Shown piece by piece: positions 29,333-38,995 of a stretch of DNA of 64,000 bases. The DNA is from Marinimicrococcus flavescens (GTDB taxonomy: Bacteria > Pseudomonadota > Alphaproteobacteria > Geminicoccales > Geminicoccaceae). A model generated the notes under the pieces. That model searched no databases. It was not told the origin of the DNA and worked only from the letters and a program-made list of their open reading frames with translations. The translations under genes and the position numbers were made by a program. Where the stretch lies: positions 79,433-143,432 of the forward strand of contig JARGEQ010000008.1 of the NCBI GenBank assembly GCA_029211145.1. The letters are read 5' to 3'. How positions within the stretch are numbered: the first letter of the stretch is position 1; each line of letters starts with the position of its first letter.

Positions 29333-29881
29333 TCAACCGATCCGCACCACGGTATCGGAGGTGAACTCGTACTCGGGCACCGCCAGGTTGGTGGGCGCGG
29401 GGCCCCGCCGGATGCGGCCCGAGGTGTCGTAGTGCGAGCCGTGACACGGACAGAAATAGCCGCCGAACTCGCCCCGCTGCTCGGAGGGCTTGTTGCCCAG
29501 CGGGACGCAGCCGAGATGCGTGCAGATGCCGACGATCACGAGCCACTCGGGCTTCACGACGCGCGCGTCATCGGTCTGCGGGTCGCGCAGGTCGCTCACG
29601 TCGACCGCCCGCGCCTCCTCGATCTCCGCCTCGGTGCGATGCCGCAGGAACACCGGCTTGCCGCGCCACTTCACGGTGACGCCGGAGCCGACCGGGACCT
29701 GCGAGATATCGACCTCGGCGGTCGACATCGCCAGCACGTCCGCGGCGGGATTCATGCTGTCGACGAGCGGCCAGGCAAGGGCACCTGCCCCGACGGCCAC
29801 CGTCGACCAGGCGACTAGGTCGAGAAAGTCCCGCCGCGTCGCGCCATCGGAATGGCCCTTTTCGGCCGAGATTTGTGCCAT
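29333..29881 (-). CDS. petA: Rieske iron-sulfur protein of the bc1 complex
   Basis: The 182-residue protein holds the 2Fe-2S cluster that takes the first electron from ubiquinol. Cluster ligands are in CTHLGC and [10 protein letters not shown] twin-arginine signal-anchor ([19 protein letters not shown]) shows Tat-dependent insertion, as known for this family. It is the first gene of petABC; the 81 bases to petB hold no other feature. It is divergent from trmL. Confidence 0.97.
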   Translation of the reverse strand: MAQISAEKGHSDGATRRDFLDLVAWSTVAVGAGALAWPLVDSMNPAADVLAMSTAEVDISQVPVGSGVTVKWRGKPVFLRHRTEAEIEEARAVDVSDLRDPQTDDARVVKPEWLVIVGICTHLGCVPLGNKPSEQRGEFGGYFCPCHGSHYDTSGRIRRGPAPTNLAVPEYEFTSDTVVRIG

Positions 29882-30059
29882 TAAATCAAGCCTTTAGCTG
29901 GAGTCGCACGCGGCGCCGGCAATCGCCTCCGGAGACCGTCGCGCAATCTATGAGCCGTCCCGGTGGCAGACAAGCGACCTTTGGTCGCACGATCATCCCT
30001 TGCCGCCCGCCGGTTACCGGCAGATCGAGGGCGCGACCCGCCCTGCTTCTATCCGATCG

Positions 30060-30569
30060 ATGCGCAAGGATCACCCCCTTAAAGACTCGCCCGGCCCGGC
30101 CCTGGCCCTGTTCGAGCCCGAGCGCCCCCACAATCTGGGGGCGGCGATGCGGCTCGCCGCCTGTTTCGGCGCCGGCCTGCACCTGATCGAGCCCGCCGGC
30201 TTTCCGCTGGACGACCGGCGAATCCGGGCCGGCGCACTGGATTATGGCGCCAGGGTGATGTGGCGACGCCACATCACCTTCGAGGAATTCGATTCGTGGC
30301 GTCTGGCGCAGGGCCGGCGCCTCGTGCTGCTCACCACCGGCGCGCCGCTGGCGCATCACCGGGCCTCGTTTTGCAGCAGCGACGTGCTGCTGGTCGGCAG
30401 CGAGAGCAACGGCGTGCCGGAGCCGGTTCATGAGCGCGCCGACCTGCGCGTGGCCGTGCCGCTCGCCCCCGGCGCGCGCTCGCTCAACCTCGTCGTGGCC
30501 GCTGCCGTGGTGCTGGCGGAGGCGATGCGGCAGTGTGGGCGATTCGACACGATCGCGGCGGACGGCTAG
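30060..30569 (+). CDS. trmL: tRNA (cytidine(34)-2'-O)-methyltransferase TrmL
   Basis: The 169-residue SPOUT-fold enzyme methylates the wobble nucleotide of leucine tRNAs with S-adenosylmethionine. FEPERPHNLGAAMRLAACFG, VGSESNGVPEPV and SLNLVVAAAVVLAE are the trefoil-knot motifs. I start at ATG 30060 (MRKDHPLK); an upstream ATG at 30000 adds residues without family similarity. Its stop abuts the hemF region directly. Confidence 0.88.
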   Translation: MRKDHPLKDSPGPALALFEPERPHNLGAAMRLAACFGAGLHLIEPAGFPLDDRRIRAGALDYGARVMWRRHITFEEFDSWRLAQGRRLVLLTTGAPLAHHRASFCSSDVLLVGSESNGVPEPVHERADLRVAVPLAPGARSLNLVVAAAVVLAEAMRQCGRFDTIAADG

Positions 30570-30596
30570 GTGGCCCCGGGCAACTGGGAGAACGAG

Positions 30597-31460
30597 GTGC
30601 AGACGGAGCAGTCGGAGCAGGCGGAAGGGCAGAAGGAAGCGGCACGGGCATGGTTCGAGAGCCTGCGCGACCGCATCTGCGCGACGTTCGAGGAGATCGA
30701 GGACGCCTGGCGCGGGCAGGACCACGAGACCGCCGCGGCCGGCCGCTTCGAGCGCCTGCCCTGGACCCGCGAGGGCGGCGGCGGCGGCACCATGGCGCTG
30801 ATGCGCGGTCGGGTGTTCGAGAAGGTCGGCGTCAACGTCTCGACGGTGTGGGGCGAGTTCTCGCCGGAGTTCCGCGCGAGGATCCCCGGCGCCGAGGCCG
30901 ACGGCAGGTTCTGGGCGAGCGGCATCTCGCTGGTGGCGCATCCGCGCAACCCGCACGTCCCGCCCGTGCACATGAATACCCGCCACATCCGGACCAGCAA
31001 GACGTGGTTCGGCGGCGGCGCCGATCTCAACCCGATCTACCCGAACGAGGAGGACACCCGCCTCTTCCACGAGCGCCTCGCCACGGCCTGCGCCGGCCTC
31101 GCCCCGGACGCCTACGAGCGCTTCAAGAAGTGGGCGGACGAGTATTTCTTCATCCCCCACCGCGGCGAGCCGCGCGGCGTGGGCGGCATCTTCTACGACT
31201 ATCTGGATGGCGAGTTCGACCGCCACATGGCCTTCACCCGCGAGGTCGGCCTGGCCTTCCTCGACGTCTACCCGCGCCTCGTGCGCGCCCACATGGACCG
31301 GCCGTGGACCGACGTCGAGCGCGCCTGGCAGCTCGAACGGCGCGGGCGCTATGTGGAATTCAACCTGCTATACGACCGCGGCACGCAGTTCGGCCTGAAG
31401 ACGGGCGGGCATCCCGAGGCGATCTTGATGTCGCTGCCGCCCCTCGTCGCCTGGCCCTGA
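30597..31460 (+). CDS. hemF: Oxygen-dependent coproporphyrinogen-III oxidase
   Basis: This roughly 287-residue cytosolic enzyme decarboxylates coproporphyrinogen III to protoporphyrinogen IX with O2 in haem synthesis. Family motifs: [42 protein letters not shown] and the late [19 protein letters not shown] stretch. GTG 30597 has GGGAG six bases upstream and is my choice; a GTG at 30570 directly after the trmL stop would add nine residues. Together with petABC it suits an aerobic lifestyle. Confidence 0.93.
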   Translation: MQTEQSEQAEGQKEAARAWFESLRDRICATFEEIEDAWRGQDHETAAAGRFERLPWTREGGGGGTMALMRGRVFEKVGVNVSTVWGEFSPEFRARIPGAEADGRFWASGISLVAHPRNPHVPPVHMNTRHIRTSKTWFGGGADLNPIYPNEEDTRLFHERLATACAGLAPDAYERFKKWADEYFFIPHRGEPRGVGGIFYDYLDGEFDRHMAFTREVGLAFLDVYPRLVRAHMDRPWTDVERAWQLERRGRYVEFNLLYDRGTQFGLKTGGHPEAILMSLPPLVAWP

Positions 31461-31499
31461 GCGCCGCCCGGTCCTGATCGCGTCCCACAGGAGAACACC

Positions 31500-32027
31500 A
31501 TGGATCTCACCAAGCTGCCGGCCGGCAAGAACCCGCCGGACGAGGTCAACGTCCTGATCGAGGTGCCGCTGCGCTCGGACCCGATCAAGTACGAGTACGA
31601 CAAAGACAGCGGCTTCATCTTCGTCGACCGCTTCCTCTACACGACGATGTTCTATCCCTGCAATTACGGGTTCGTTCCGCAGACCCTGGCGGAGGATGGC
31701 GACCCGGTCGACGTCATGGTGATCGGCCGGATGCCGCTGCTCCCGGGCTCGGTGGTCCGCGCGCGCCCGATCGGCGTCCTCAAGATGGAGGACGAGGCGG
31801 GGATGGACGAGAAGATCCTGGCGGTGCCGATCGACAAGGTGACCCAGGTCCACCGGAAGGTCGCCAGCTACCGCGACGTCCCCGAGATCGACCTCGCGCG
31901 GATCGCCCACTTCTTCGAGCACTACAAGGATCTCGAGCCCAACAAGTGGGTCAAGGTGCTGGGCTGGGCCGACATCGACGAGGCCAAGCGCCTGATCGTC
32001 GAGGGGATCGAGCGGGCCCGCAAGTAG
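31500..32027 (+). CDS. ppa: Inorganic pyrophosphatase
   Basis: The 175-residue family I pyrophosphatase hydrolyses PPi to two phosphates with Mg2+. The signature EDGDPVDVMVI (near residues 64-74) carries the metal-binding aspartates; YEYDKDSGFIFVDR and FPCNYGFVP-like PCNYGFVPQT are also conserved. CAGGAGAACACC precedes the ATG. It lies 39 bases after hemF and ends facing bolA. Confidence 0.96.
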   Translation: MDLTKLPAGKNPPDEVNVLIEVPLRSDPIKYEYDKDSGFIFVDRFLYTTMFYPCNYGFVPQTLAEDGDPVDVMVIGRMPLLPGSVVRARPIGVLKMEDEAGMDEKILAVPIDKVTQVHRKVASYRDVPEIDLARIAHFFEHYKDLEPNKWVKVLGWADIDEAKRLIVEGIERARK

Positions 32028-32057
32028 CCCGCCCGCCCGGCGCTTCCCGCGCGGCCC

Positions 32058-32348
32058 TCAGCCGCCGCCCCCGCGCGCGGCGGCCTCGGCGGGGGTCAGC
32101 GCGGTGATGGAAAGCGCATGGATGTCGGTGCGCAGCAGGTCGCCCGCTGCCTCGAACACCATGCGCTGCCGCGCCACCCGGTTCCGCCCGTCGAACCGGC
32201 TCGCCACCACGACGACGCGAAAATGGCTCTCCCCCTCGGGACGCGCCCCCGCATGGCCGGCGTGCAGCGCCGACTGGTCCTCGATCTCGAGCGCCTCGGG
32301 AGCGAGCGCCTCCCGCAGGCGCTGCTCCAGCGCCGTTCGCACGCGCAT
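32058..32348 (-). CDS. bolA: BolA family protein
   Basis: The 96-residue protein belongs to the BolA/IbaG class that works with monothiol glutaredoxins in iron-sulfur trafficking. Features: the helix VRTALEQRLREAL, ESHFRVVVVASRFDG, the RMVFEAAGDLL helix and the IHALSI strand with the conserved histidine. ATG 32348 has AAGGAG eight bases upstream, so the longer in-frame start at 32369 is unlikely. It begins the common alphaproteobacterial block bolA / J-protein / cobS / cobT, here with an XRE gene inserted. Confidence 0.9.
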   Translation of the reverse strand: MRVRTALEQRLREALAPEALEIEDQSALHAGHAGARPEGESHFRVVVVASRFDGRNRVARQRMVFEAAGDLLRTDIHALSITALTPAEAAARGGGG

Positions 32349-32668
32349 GATCGTCTCTCCTTGCGACATGGATTTCAGGGAACTTCAGGTGCTCTTAAGC
32401 GTTCTTTGCCTTCCACGGCGCAATCTCCCGACAATCGGGACGCTTACACGCAGGTAAATTCCGCAACCCGACGTGGCACCGCTGCACCGGGATACTCGTA
32501 TGCACCCTAAGGCGCAGCGGCAAATACGGGCGGGACAAGATGGCCATCTTAACGCATTATTGGCAATCGCATCGTAACTACGAGTAGAAGGCGCCACATT
32601 CGGCGGACGCAGGCGGGGTGCGCCGTTCCCGTGGCCGCAAGCCCGTGAGGTGGTACGGAGAGACGCGC
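32349..32668. other. Regulatory region between bolA and the XRE regulator
   Basis: These 320 bases between divergent genes have lower G+C than the genes. They contain TCCCGA-CAA-TCGGGA (32426-32440) and the perfect 14-base palindrome AAGATGGCCATCTT (32537-32550). No gene is seen. Confidence 0.5.
32537..32550. promoter_or_regulatory. Perfect 14-bp palindrome, possible regulator operator
   Basis: AAGATGGCCATCTT reads the same on both strands. It lies 119 bases upstream of the XRE-type regulator, which is a natural candidate to bind it, but no second copy was noticed in the window. Confidence 0.35.
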
Positions 32669-33076
32669 ATGGCAACTGCATTGGTCAAGTCGCAGACCAC
32701 GCCCGGGCGATCCCGAGCGCAGGACGTCGATCGTTATGTCGGAGCGCGGATGCGCGAGCGGCGCATCATGCTGGGCCTTACCCAGCAGCAGATGGCCGAG
32801 CTCATCGGCGTGACCTACCAGCAGGCCCACAAGTACGAGAAGGGGATCAACCGGATCGCCGCAGGCAGGCTCTACACCATCGCGCATGCGCTGGGGGTGG
32901 ATGTCGGCTATTTCTTCGAGGGTATGGAAGGCGAGCGCAACTTCAAGCCGACGCCCCAGCAGCGCATGCTGCTCGAGCTCGCCCGCAACTTCATCTCGGT
33001 CACCAACCGCCGCCACCAGGAAGCGCTCTGCAATCTCGCCCGCGCCCTGGCCGCGACGGAGGAGGAGAGCAGCTAG
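32669..33076 (+). CDS. XRE family transcriptional regulator
   Basis: The 135-residue DNA-binding protein has a Cro/cI helix-turn-helix: VGARMRERRIMLGLTQQQMA, then ELIGVTYQQAHKYEKG and the following GRLYTIAHALGVDVGYFF, a form very conserved in alphaproteobacteria. The C-terminal 50 residues (from NFKPTPQQR) are helical. Targets are unknown. ATG 32669 (MATALVK) is backed by CGGAGAG; an in-frame ATG at 32618 lacks this. Confidence 0.9.
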   Translation: MATALVKSQTTPGRSRAQDVDRYVGARMRERRIMLGLTQQQMAELIGVTYQQAHKYEKGINRIAAGRLYTIAHALGVDVGYFFEGMEGERNFKPTPQQRMLLELARNFISVTNRRHQEALCNLARALAATEEESS

Positions 33077-33213
33077 ACGGGGCCCCTCGCCCCGCCTCGC
33101 CACGCGAGAGCACCCGGACACCCCAGCGGGGGGACGGGCGTTTGTCCTGTGCCGTACCGGGGCACGCCGTGTTGTCGCGACGCCTCCCCGGGCGCATCTT
33201 TGAACCGCCGCTC

Positions 33214-33239
33214 GCGCGGCCGCGGTCAACCGGCCGCGC
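33214..33239. terminator. GC-rich hairpin between XRE and J-domain genes
   Basis: GCGCGGCCG (33214-33222) pairs with CGGCCGCGC (33231-33239) around eight bases. No T-run follows, so termination would need Rho or the hairpin may be incidental. The rest of 33077-33373 shows nothing else. Confidence 0.3.
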
Positions 33240-33373
33240 CCGGCGCCCGCCCGCCATACTCTCCACGGGCAGGTCCGGGCGGTGCGGATCGCCCGCCACA
33301 GCCGCACCGGCGGCGCGGCAGGGCATTCCGGCACCTCTTGCCGCGATCCTGGCCGATCCCCATAGTTCGGCCC

Positions 33374-33961
33374 ATGAGCAACCCCTCGCGGCGACCTGCC
33401 ATCGACTCCCACCTGCACCGGCCATGGCTCGAGCGCCATGCCGAGGCGGCGCGGCGCACCTGTGCGTGGCCGGGTTGCTGTGCCGAAGGGGAGCACCGCG
33501 CGCCGCGCTCGCGCCAGGAGCTCCGCGACTTCATCTGGCTCTGCCTCGAGCATGTCCGCGAGTACAATCGCGGCTGGGACTATTTCGCCGGCATGAGCGA
33601 GGCGGAGATCGAGAGCCATCGGCGTGACGACACCACCTGGCACCGCCCGAGCTGGCGCTTCGGCACCAGCTTCGCGAGCGGCGCCGGCGGCTGGTCCGAC
33701 CCGTTCGGCTTTTTCGAGGAGGAGCGGACGGAGGACGCCCGCATGCACCGCACGCGGACGCCGGCCGGCGAGGCCGAGGCGATGATGGCGGTGCTGGAGC
33801 TGCAGGCCGGATTTTCCCTCGAGGAGCTCAAGAAGCGCTACAAGCTCCTGGTCAAGCGCCACCATCCCGATCTTCACGGCGGCGACCGTGATGCCGAGGA
33901 ACGGTTGAAGCGCATCAACGAAGCCTACAAATATCTCAAGGACAAGCTCGTCGGCCGCTGA
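33374..33961 (+). CDS. J-domain (DnaJ-like) protein with C-terminal J domain
   Basis: The 195-residue protein has an N-terminal part with a cysteine cluster (CAWPGCC) and aromatic-rich segments (RDFIWLCLEHVREYNRGWDY), and ends in a J domain (about residues 135-195) with the DnaK-stimulating HPD in VKRHHPDLHGGD. Placement of the J domain at the C-terminus is usual for this alphaproteobacterial family, which sits beside cobS. It likely recruits DnaK to a specific client; the client is not known. Confidence 0.88.
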   Translation: MSNPSRRPAIDSHLHRPWLERHAEAARRTCAWPGCCAEGEHRAPRSRQELRDFIWLCLEHVREYNRGWDYFAGMSEAEIESHRRDDTTWHRPSWRFGTSFASGAGGWSDPFGFFEEERTEDARMHRTRTPAGEAEAMMAVLELQAGFSLEELKKRYKLLVKRHHPDLHGGDRDAEERLKRINEAYKYLKDKLVGR

Positions 33962-34086
33962 GGCCGGCGATGCGGTAGAGCCGCGGGCGGATGGCCGCCA
34001 TCGCGGGCACGGGGTTGCCGTATGGCGGCCCGGCGCGCATAACCGGCGTCGCCGCCTTATCCCACGCTTGTGCGGAGTGTCGACCT

Positions 34087-35097
34087 TTGCGCCACGAGGC
34101 ATTCCTGGAAGAGCCGGAGGACCTGCTGGACCTCCCCGAGCTGCCCGACGTCAGGCTTTCCGTCGCCGAGACCTTCGGCATCGACAGCCCCCTCGAGGTC
34201 GCAGCCTTCAGCCGCCGCACCGCCTACGTGCCGGAGGTCGACCCCACGTACCAGTTCGACCGGGCCACCACGCTGGCGATCCTGGCCGGCTTCACCCACA
34301 ACCGGCGGGTGATGATCCAGGGCTATCACGGCACCGGCAAGTCGACCCATATCGAGCAGGTCGCGGCGCGCCTCAACTGGCCCTGCGTCCGGGTCAATCT
34401 CGACAGCCACATCAGCCGTATCGACCTGATCGGCAAGGACGCCATCGTCCTGCGCGAGGGTAAGCAGGTCACCGAGTATCGCGAGGGCATCCTGCCCTGG
34501 TCGCTGCAGCGGCCGGTGGCGCTGGTGTTCGACGAGTACGATGCCGGCCGGCCGGACGTCATGTTCGTGATCCAGCGGGTCCTCGAGGCACAGGGCCGCA
34601 TGACCCTGCTCGACCAGAACCGGGTCTTGAAGCCGCACCGCTCGTTTCGCCTGTTCGCCACCGCCAACACGGTGGGCCTGGGCGACACGTCCGGCCTCTA
34701 TCACGGCACGCAGCAGATCAACCAGGGCCAGATGGACCGCTGGAGCATCGTCACCCAGCTCAACTATCTGCCCCATGAGGAAGAGTGCCGGATCGTGCTG
34801 GCCAAGGCGCCGGGTTACGATTCGCCCGAGGGACGGCGCAAGCTCAACGCGATGGTGAGCCTCGCCGGCCTGACCCGCAACGGCTTCGTCGCCGGGGACA
34901 TCTCGACCGTCATGTCGCCGCGCACCGTCATCACCTGGGCCGAGAACGCCGAGATCTTCGGCGACATGGGGATGGCCTTCCGCCTCACCTTCCTCAACAA
35001 GTGCGACGAGGCCGAGCGCTCGGTGATCGCCGAGTACTACCAGCGCTGCTTCGGCCAGGAGCTGCCCGAATCCGCCGCCAACCTCGTCTTCGCCTGA
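34087..35097 (+). CDS. cobS: Cobaltochelatase AAA+ subunit CobS
   Basis: The 336-residue MoxR-like AAA+ ATPase works with CobT as the motor of the aerobic cobaltochelatase that inserts cobalt into hydrogenobyrinate a,c-diamide with CobN. Walker A is GYHGTGKST near residue 78, Walker [11 protein letters not shown] near residue 146, and sensor [10 protein letters not shown] follows. TTG 34087 gives the usual family length and has GGAG nine bases upstream; the frame stays open to 33991. CobN and other cobalamin genes are absent from the window. It is 16 bases before cobT. Confidence 0.9.
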   Translation: MRHEAFLEEPEDLLDLPELPDVRLSVAETFGIDSPLEVAAFSRRTAYVPEVDPTYQFDRATTLAILAGFTHNRRVMIQGYHGTGKSTHIEQVAARLNWPCVRVNLDSHISRIDLIGKDAIVLREGKQVTEYREGILPWSLQRPVALVFDEYDAGRPDVMFVIQRVLEAQGRMTLLDQNRVLKPHRSFRLFATANTVGLGDTSGLYHGTQQINQGQMDRWSIVTQLNYLPHEEECRIVLAKAPGYDSPEGRRKLNAMVSLAGLTRNGFVAGDISTVMSPRTVITWAENAEIFGDMGMAFRLTFLNKCDEAERSVIAEYYQRCFGQELPESAANLVFA

Positions 35098-35113
35098 AGC
35101 GCGCGGGTCTGAG

Positions 35114-36985
35114 GTGACGAAGGACTCGACTCGAACCAGCGAGAATCTCCAGCGGGCTCTCGCCGCCACGGTCCGCGCCGTGGCGGCGCGGCCGGCTCTC
35201 GATGTGGCCTTCCGCGGCAGCGAGCGTCCCAAGTCGGCGGCGGCTTCAAGCGCGCCGGCCGGGCCGTCGGTGCGCCTGTCGCCGCCGCGGCGTGAGCTGG
35301 GAGCGGGCGAGCTCGCCCGCGTGCGCGGCGAGGCCGATGGCGCCGCCCTGCGCGCCCGCTACCACGATGCCGGCCTGCACCGCCGCTTCGCGCCTGCCGG
35401 CGAGATGGCGATGCTGCTTTTCGACCGGCTCGAGCAGGTGCGGGTCGAGGGGCTGGGCTCGCGCCACATGCAGGGCGTGCACGCCAATCTCGAGGCGGCC
35501 CACCGTGCCCGCGCCGGGGCGCCGCAGGGCTCGAACGACGCCACCGTGGCCGACATCGTCGAGACCTATGTGCGCGAGCGCCTCCTGGGCACGCAGCCCA
35601 GCGACGACCAGCGCCGCCTGCTGGCGAGCTGGAGCGACTGGCTCGACCGGCATCTCGAGGGCGCCCTGCCCCGGCTCGAGGGCCGCTTCGACGACCAGGC
35701 CGGCTTTGCCCGCCAGGTGCGCGAGATCCTGACCGACCTGGGGCTGAGCGAGGAGCTCGACGAGCAGCCCGAGGAGGGCGAGCCCGACAGCCAGGACGAG
35801 GAGCAGCAGCAGCAGGCCGGCGAAGGCTCTGGCGAGGACGGCGAGAGCGAGGGCGAGGCCGAGAGTGCCGAGGAGCGGGCCAGCAGCGAGGCCGCCGAGG
35901 GCTCCGCCGAGGACCAGAGCGACGACGCGCAGACCGCCGAGGCCAGCGAGGAGACGCAGAGCGAGCCGGGCGGCGAGGAGGAGGGCGAGGACAGCGAGGC
36001 GACCCGCCCGCAGTTCCTGCCGCCGGGCGGCGAGTCTTTGGCCTATCGCGTCTTCAGCACCGCCTTCGACGAGGTGGTCGGGGTCGAGGAGCTGTGCGGC
36101 CAGAGCGAGCTGGTGCGCCTGCGCGCCCAGCTCGACCAGTCCCTGCGACGCTTCGAGAGCATGATCGGCCGCATGGCCAACCGCCTGCAGCGCAAGCTCA
36201 TGGCGCAGCAACAGCGCTCCTGGGAGTTCGATCTCGAGGAGGGCATCCTCGACGCGGCGCGTCTTTCCCGCGTGGTGATCAGCCCCGACCTGCCGCTCTC
36301 CTACAAGGCCGAGACGGAGATCGAGTTCCGCGACACGGTGGTGAGCCTGCTGATCGACAATTCCGGCTCGATGCGCGGCCGGCCGATCGCCGTGGCGGCG
36401 ATGAGCGCCGACATCCTCGCGCGGACTCTCGAGCGCTGCGGCGTGAAGGTCGAGGTACTGGGCTTCACCACCCGTGCCTGGAAGGGCGGGCAGGCCCGCG
36501 AATCCTGGCTGCGCGCCGGCAAGCCCGCCAATCCCGGCCGCCTCAACGATCTCCGGCACATCGTCTACAAGCCCGCCGAGACGCCCTGGCGGCGGGCGCG
36601 CGCCAACCTCGGCCTGATGCTGCGCGAGGGTCTCCTCAAGGAGAACATCGACGGCGAGGCCATCTTGTGGGCGCACAGCCGCCTGCTCGCCCGCCCCGAG
36701 CAGCGCCGGGTGCTCATGGTGATCTCCGACGGCGCCCCGGTCGACGACAGCACGCTCTCGGCCAATCCCGGCAACTATCTCGAGCGCCACCTGCGCGAGG
36801 TGATCGACTGGGTCGAGACCCGCTCGGACGTCGAGCTGGCGGCCATCGGCATCGGCCACGACGTCACCCGCTACTACCGCCGCGCGGTGACCATCTCCGA
36901 TCCCGAGCAGCTCGGCGGCGCCATGCTCGGCCAGCTCTCCAGCCTCTTCCAGGAAGACCGCCGCCGCGGTGGCCGGCGCAACTGA
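35114..36985 (+). CDS. cobT: Cobaltochelatase subunit CobT
   Basis: The 623-residue partner of CobS has an N-terminal region, a long acidic low-complexity linker (about residues 215-300, rich in Glu, Ser and Gln), and a C-terminal von Willebrand A domain with the MIDAS motif DNSGSMRG near residue 413. The linker and VWA domain connect the AAA+ ring to CobN. GTG 35114 overlaps the GAGG site partly, so a small shift of start is possible. A shortened repeat element begins 17 bases after the stop. Confidence 0.92.
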   Translation: MTKDSTRTSENLQRALAATVRAVAARPALDVAFRGSERPKSAAASSAPAGPSVRLSPPRRELGAGELARVRGEADGAALRARYHDAGLHRRFAPAGEMAMLLFDRLEQVRVEGLGSRHMQGVHANLEAAHRARAGAPQGSNDATVADIVETYVRERLLGTQPSDDQRRLLASWSDWLDRHLEGALPRLEGRFDDQAGFARQVREILTDLGLSEELDEQPEEGEPDSQDEEQQQQAGEGSGEDGESEGEAESAEERASSEAAEGSAEDQSDDAQTAEASEETQSEPGGEEEGEDSEATRPQFLPPGGESLAYRVFSTAFDEVVGVEELCGQSELVRLRAQLDQSLRRFESMIGRMANRLQRKLMAQQQRSWEFDLEEGILDAARLSRVVISPDLPLSYKAETEIEFRDTVVSLLIDNSGSMRGRPIAVAAMSADILARTLERCGVKVEVLGFTTRAWKGGQARESWLRAGKPANPGRLNDLRHIVYKPAETPWRRARANLGLMLREGLLKENIDGEAILWAHSRLLARPEQRRVLMVISDGAPVDDSTLSANPGNYLERHLREVIDWVETRSDVELAAIGIGHDVTRYYRRAVTISDPEQLGGAMLGQLSSLFQEDRRRGGRRN

Positions 36986-37002
36986 GCGGGCGACGCTGCC
37001 CG

Positions 37003-37119
37003 AGGCGCTGCGCGCGGGTTCTTTTTCCCTGTTTCCCGCCGGGCGCCCTCCCCGCGATCACGAAGCCCCGGCACCGTTCGGAACCGACACAAAGAGGAAG
37101 GAACCTGCCGCGCGCAGCG
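37003..37119. repeat. Short inverted-repeat element, deleted form
   Basis: CGCTGCGCGCGG (37006-37017) and CCGCGCGCAGCG (37108-37119) are perfect 12-bp inverted arms 90 bases apart. The left arm, extended to AGGCGCTGCGCGCGG, matches the arms at 39066 and 44896 and is likewise followed by a pyrimidine run (TTCTTTTTCCC). The interior is much shorter than in those copies. Confidence 0.65.
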
Positions 37120-37241
37120 TGCCCGCCCCTCCGCCTGGCGCCTAGCTTCCAGGATGCATGGCCGCTCCCATGCAGGGACCCTATGGCGGCAGGAGCCCGG
37201 GCGCTATGATGGGCGAAAGCACATCTAGGGCAGGCCTCCGC

Positions 37242-38771
37242 ATGACCGCTTCCGCTTCTCCATTCATCCGCCTCAATCCCAACGACAACACCATCGTCGC
37301 CCGGCTCGGCATCGAGGAGGGGACGCTGCTCGCCGGCGAGGACCTTCTCACCCGGCAGAAGGTGCCGGCCGGCCACAAGATCGCCACCCGGCCGATCGCC
37401 AAGGGGGAGCCGGTCAGGAAGTTCAACCAGATCATCGGCTTCGCCAGCGCCGACATCGAGGCCGGCGAGCACATCCATGTCCATAACTGCGCCATGGGCG
37501 AGTTCGACCGCGACTACGCCTTCGGCGCCGACGTGCAGCCGACGGTCTTCGTGCCCGAGGCGGAGCGTCCGAGCTTCCAGGGCTTCGTGCGCCCGAGCGG
37601 GCGCATCGGCACCCGCAACTTCATCGGCGTCATCTCGACGGTCAACTGCTCGGCCACGGTCTGCAAGTTCATCGCCGAGCAGTTCCCCAAAGAGGTGCTG
37701 GCGCAGTACCCCAATGTCGACGGGGTGGTGGCCATCACCCACGCCACCGGCTGCGGCATGGCCGACCGCGGCGACGGCTTCGCCGCCCTCCAGCGCACCC
37801 TCTGGGGCTTCGCCCGCCATCCCAACTTCGCCGGCATCTTGATGATCGGCCTGGGCTGCGAGGTGAACCAGATCGACTTCCTGCTGGAGGCCTACCAGAT
37901 CCAGCGCGGGCCGCTGTTCCGCACCATGACGATGCAGGAGACCGGCGGCACCCGCAAGACCGTCGACCGCGCCGTGGCGATGATCAAGGAGATGCTGCCG
38001 CACGCCGCCGAGGCGAGCCGGCAGCCGGTGTCGGTCGGCGAGATCAGCCTGGCGCTCCAGTGCGGCGGCTCCGACGGCTATTCCGGCATCACCGCCAATC
38101 CCGCGCTGGGCTACTGCGCCGACCTGCTGGTGCGCCACGGCGGCACCGCGATCCTGGCCGAGACGCCCGAGATCTACGGCGCCGAGCACCTGCTCACGCG
38201 CCGCGCGGTGAGCCCCGAGGTCGGCCAGAAGCTGGTCGAGCGGATCAGGTGGTGGGAGGAGTATTGCCGCATCAACGGCGGCGAGATGAACAACAACCCC
38301 TCCCCCGGCAACAAGGCCGGCGGCCTCACCACCATCCTCGAGAAGTCGCTGGGTGCTGCCGCCAAGGGCGGCACCACCAACCTCACCGGCGTCTACAAAT
38401 ATGCCGAGCCGGTGACGGCGCGCGGCTTCGTCTTCATGGACAGTCCCGGCTACGATCCCTGCTCGGTGACCGGCCAGGTGGCTTCGGGCGCCAACATGGT
38501 GACCTTCACCACCGGCCGCGGCTCGTGCTTCGGCTACAAGCCGGTGCCGTCCATCAAGATCGCCACCAACAGCGCCATGTACCGCCGCATCGAGGAGGAC
38601 ATGGACGTCAATTGCGGCACCATCGCCGACGGCGAGGAGAGCATCGAGCAGGCCGGGCGCCGGATCTTCGACCTGGTGGTCCGCGTGGCCTCCGGCGAGC
38701 AGTCCAAGTCCGAGGCGCTGGGCGTCGGCGACCACGAGTTCGTGCCATGGCAGATCGGCGCCACGATGTGA
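37242..38771 (+). CDS. uxaA: UxaA family sugar-acid dehydratase (altronate/galactarate type)
   Basis: The 509-residue enzyme has a small N-terminal SAF domain (residues about 1-95, IRLNPNDNTIVA, HVHNCAMGEFDRDYAFG) and the large UxaA/GarD catalytic region with SGRIGTRNF, ITHATGCGM, GLGCEVNQ, LQCGGSDGYSGITANP and PGNKAGGLTTILEKSLGA (in parts). Members dehydrate altronate or galactarate; altronate gives 2-keto-3-deoxygluconate, which would reach KDPG aldolase (23911) after phosphorylation. Both domains are in one chain, not split. Substrate between the two types is not certain. ATG 37242 matches family starts. Confidence 0.9.
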   Translation: MTASASPFIRLNPNDNTIVARLGIEEGTLLAGEDLLTRQKVPAGHKIATRPIAKGEPVRKFNQIIGFASADIEAGEHIHVHNCAMGEFDRDYAFGADVQPTVFVPEAERPSFQGFVRPSGRIGTRNFIGVISTVNCSATVCKFIAEQFPKEVLAQYPNVDGVVAITHATGCGMADRGDGFAALQRTLWGFARHPNFAGILMIGLGCEVNQIDFLLEAYQIQRGPLFRTMTMQETGGTRKTVDRAVAMIKEMLPHAAEASRQPVSVGEISLALQCGGSDGYSGITANPALGYCADLLVRHGGTAILAETPEIYGAEHLLTRRAVSPEVGQKLVERIRWWEEYCRINGGEMNNNPSPGNKAGGLTTILEKSLGAAAKGGTTNLTGVYKYAEPVTARGFVFMDSPGYDPCSVTGQVASGANMVTFTTGRGSCFGYKPVPSIKIATNSAMYRRIEEDMDVNCGTIADGEESIEQAGRRIFDLVVRVASGEQSKSEALGVGDHEFVPWQIGATM

Positions 38772-38995
38772 GAGCCCGGGCCGCCCGCGTGGCGGCCCTC
38801 CTTTCTCTGGCGGCCGCCGGCTGCGCAGCGCGGCCGGGCGCCGACATCGCCACCGGCAGCTGGCCGCACCATGCTCCCGGCACCGACGTCATGGCCGCCG
38901 ACGCCATCCCCCGGTGCAAGGCGCGCGCCAGCGGCCCGGACCGCGCCGCCCGCCAGACCGCCTTCGAACGCTGCATGCGCGATTTGGGCTTCTAG
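38768..38995 (+). CDS. Tiny putative lipoprotein
   Basis: A 75-residue frame beginning GTG at 38768 overlaps the uxaA stop by four bases. A basic N-terminus and hydrophobic stretch (VAALLSLAAAGC) end in a lipobox-like AAGC, so it may be lipid-anchored after cleavage at the cysteine. The mature part has two further cysteines (PRCKAR, FERCMRDLGF), possibly a disulfide. The ERCMxxxG ending is often seen in small secreted alphaproteobacterial proteins. No strong ribosome binding site; coupling to uxaA may suffice. Confidence 0.45.
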   Translation: MRARAARVAALLSLAAAGCAARPGADIATGSWPHHAPGTDVMAADAIPRCKARASGPDRAARQTAFERCMRDLGF

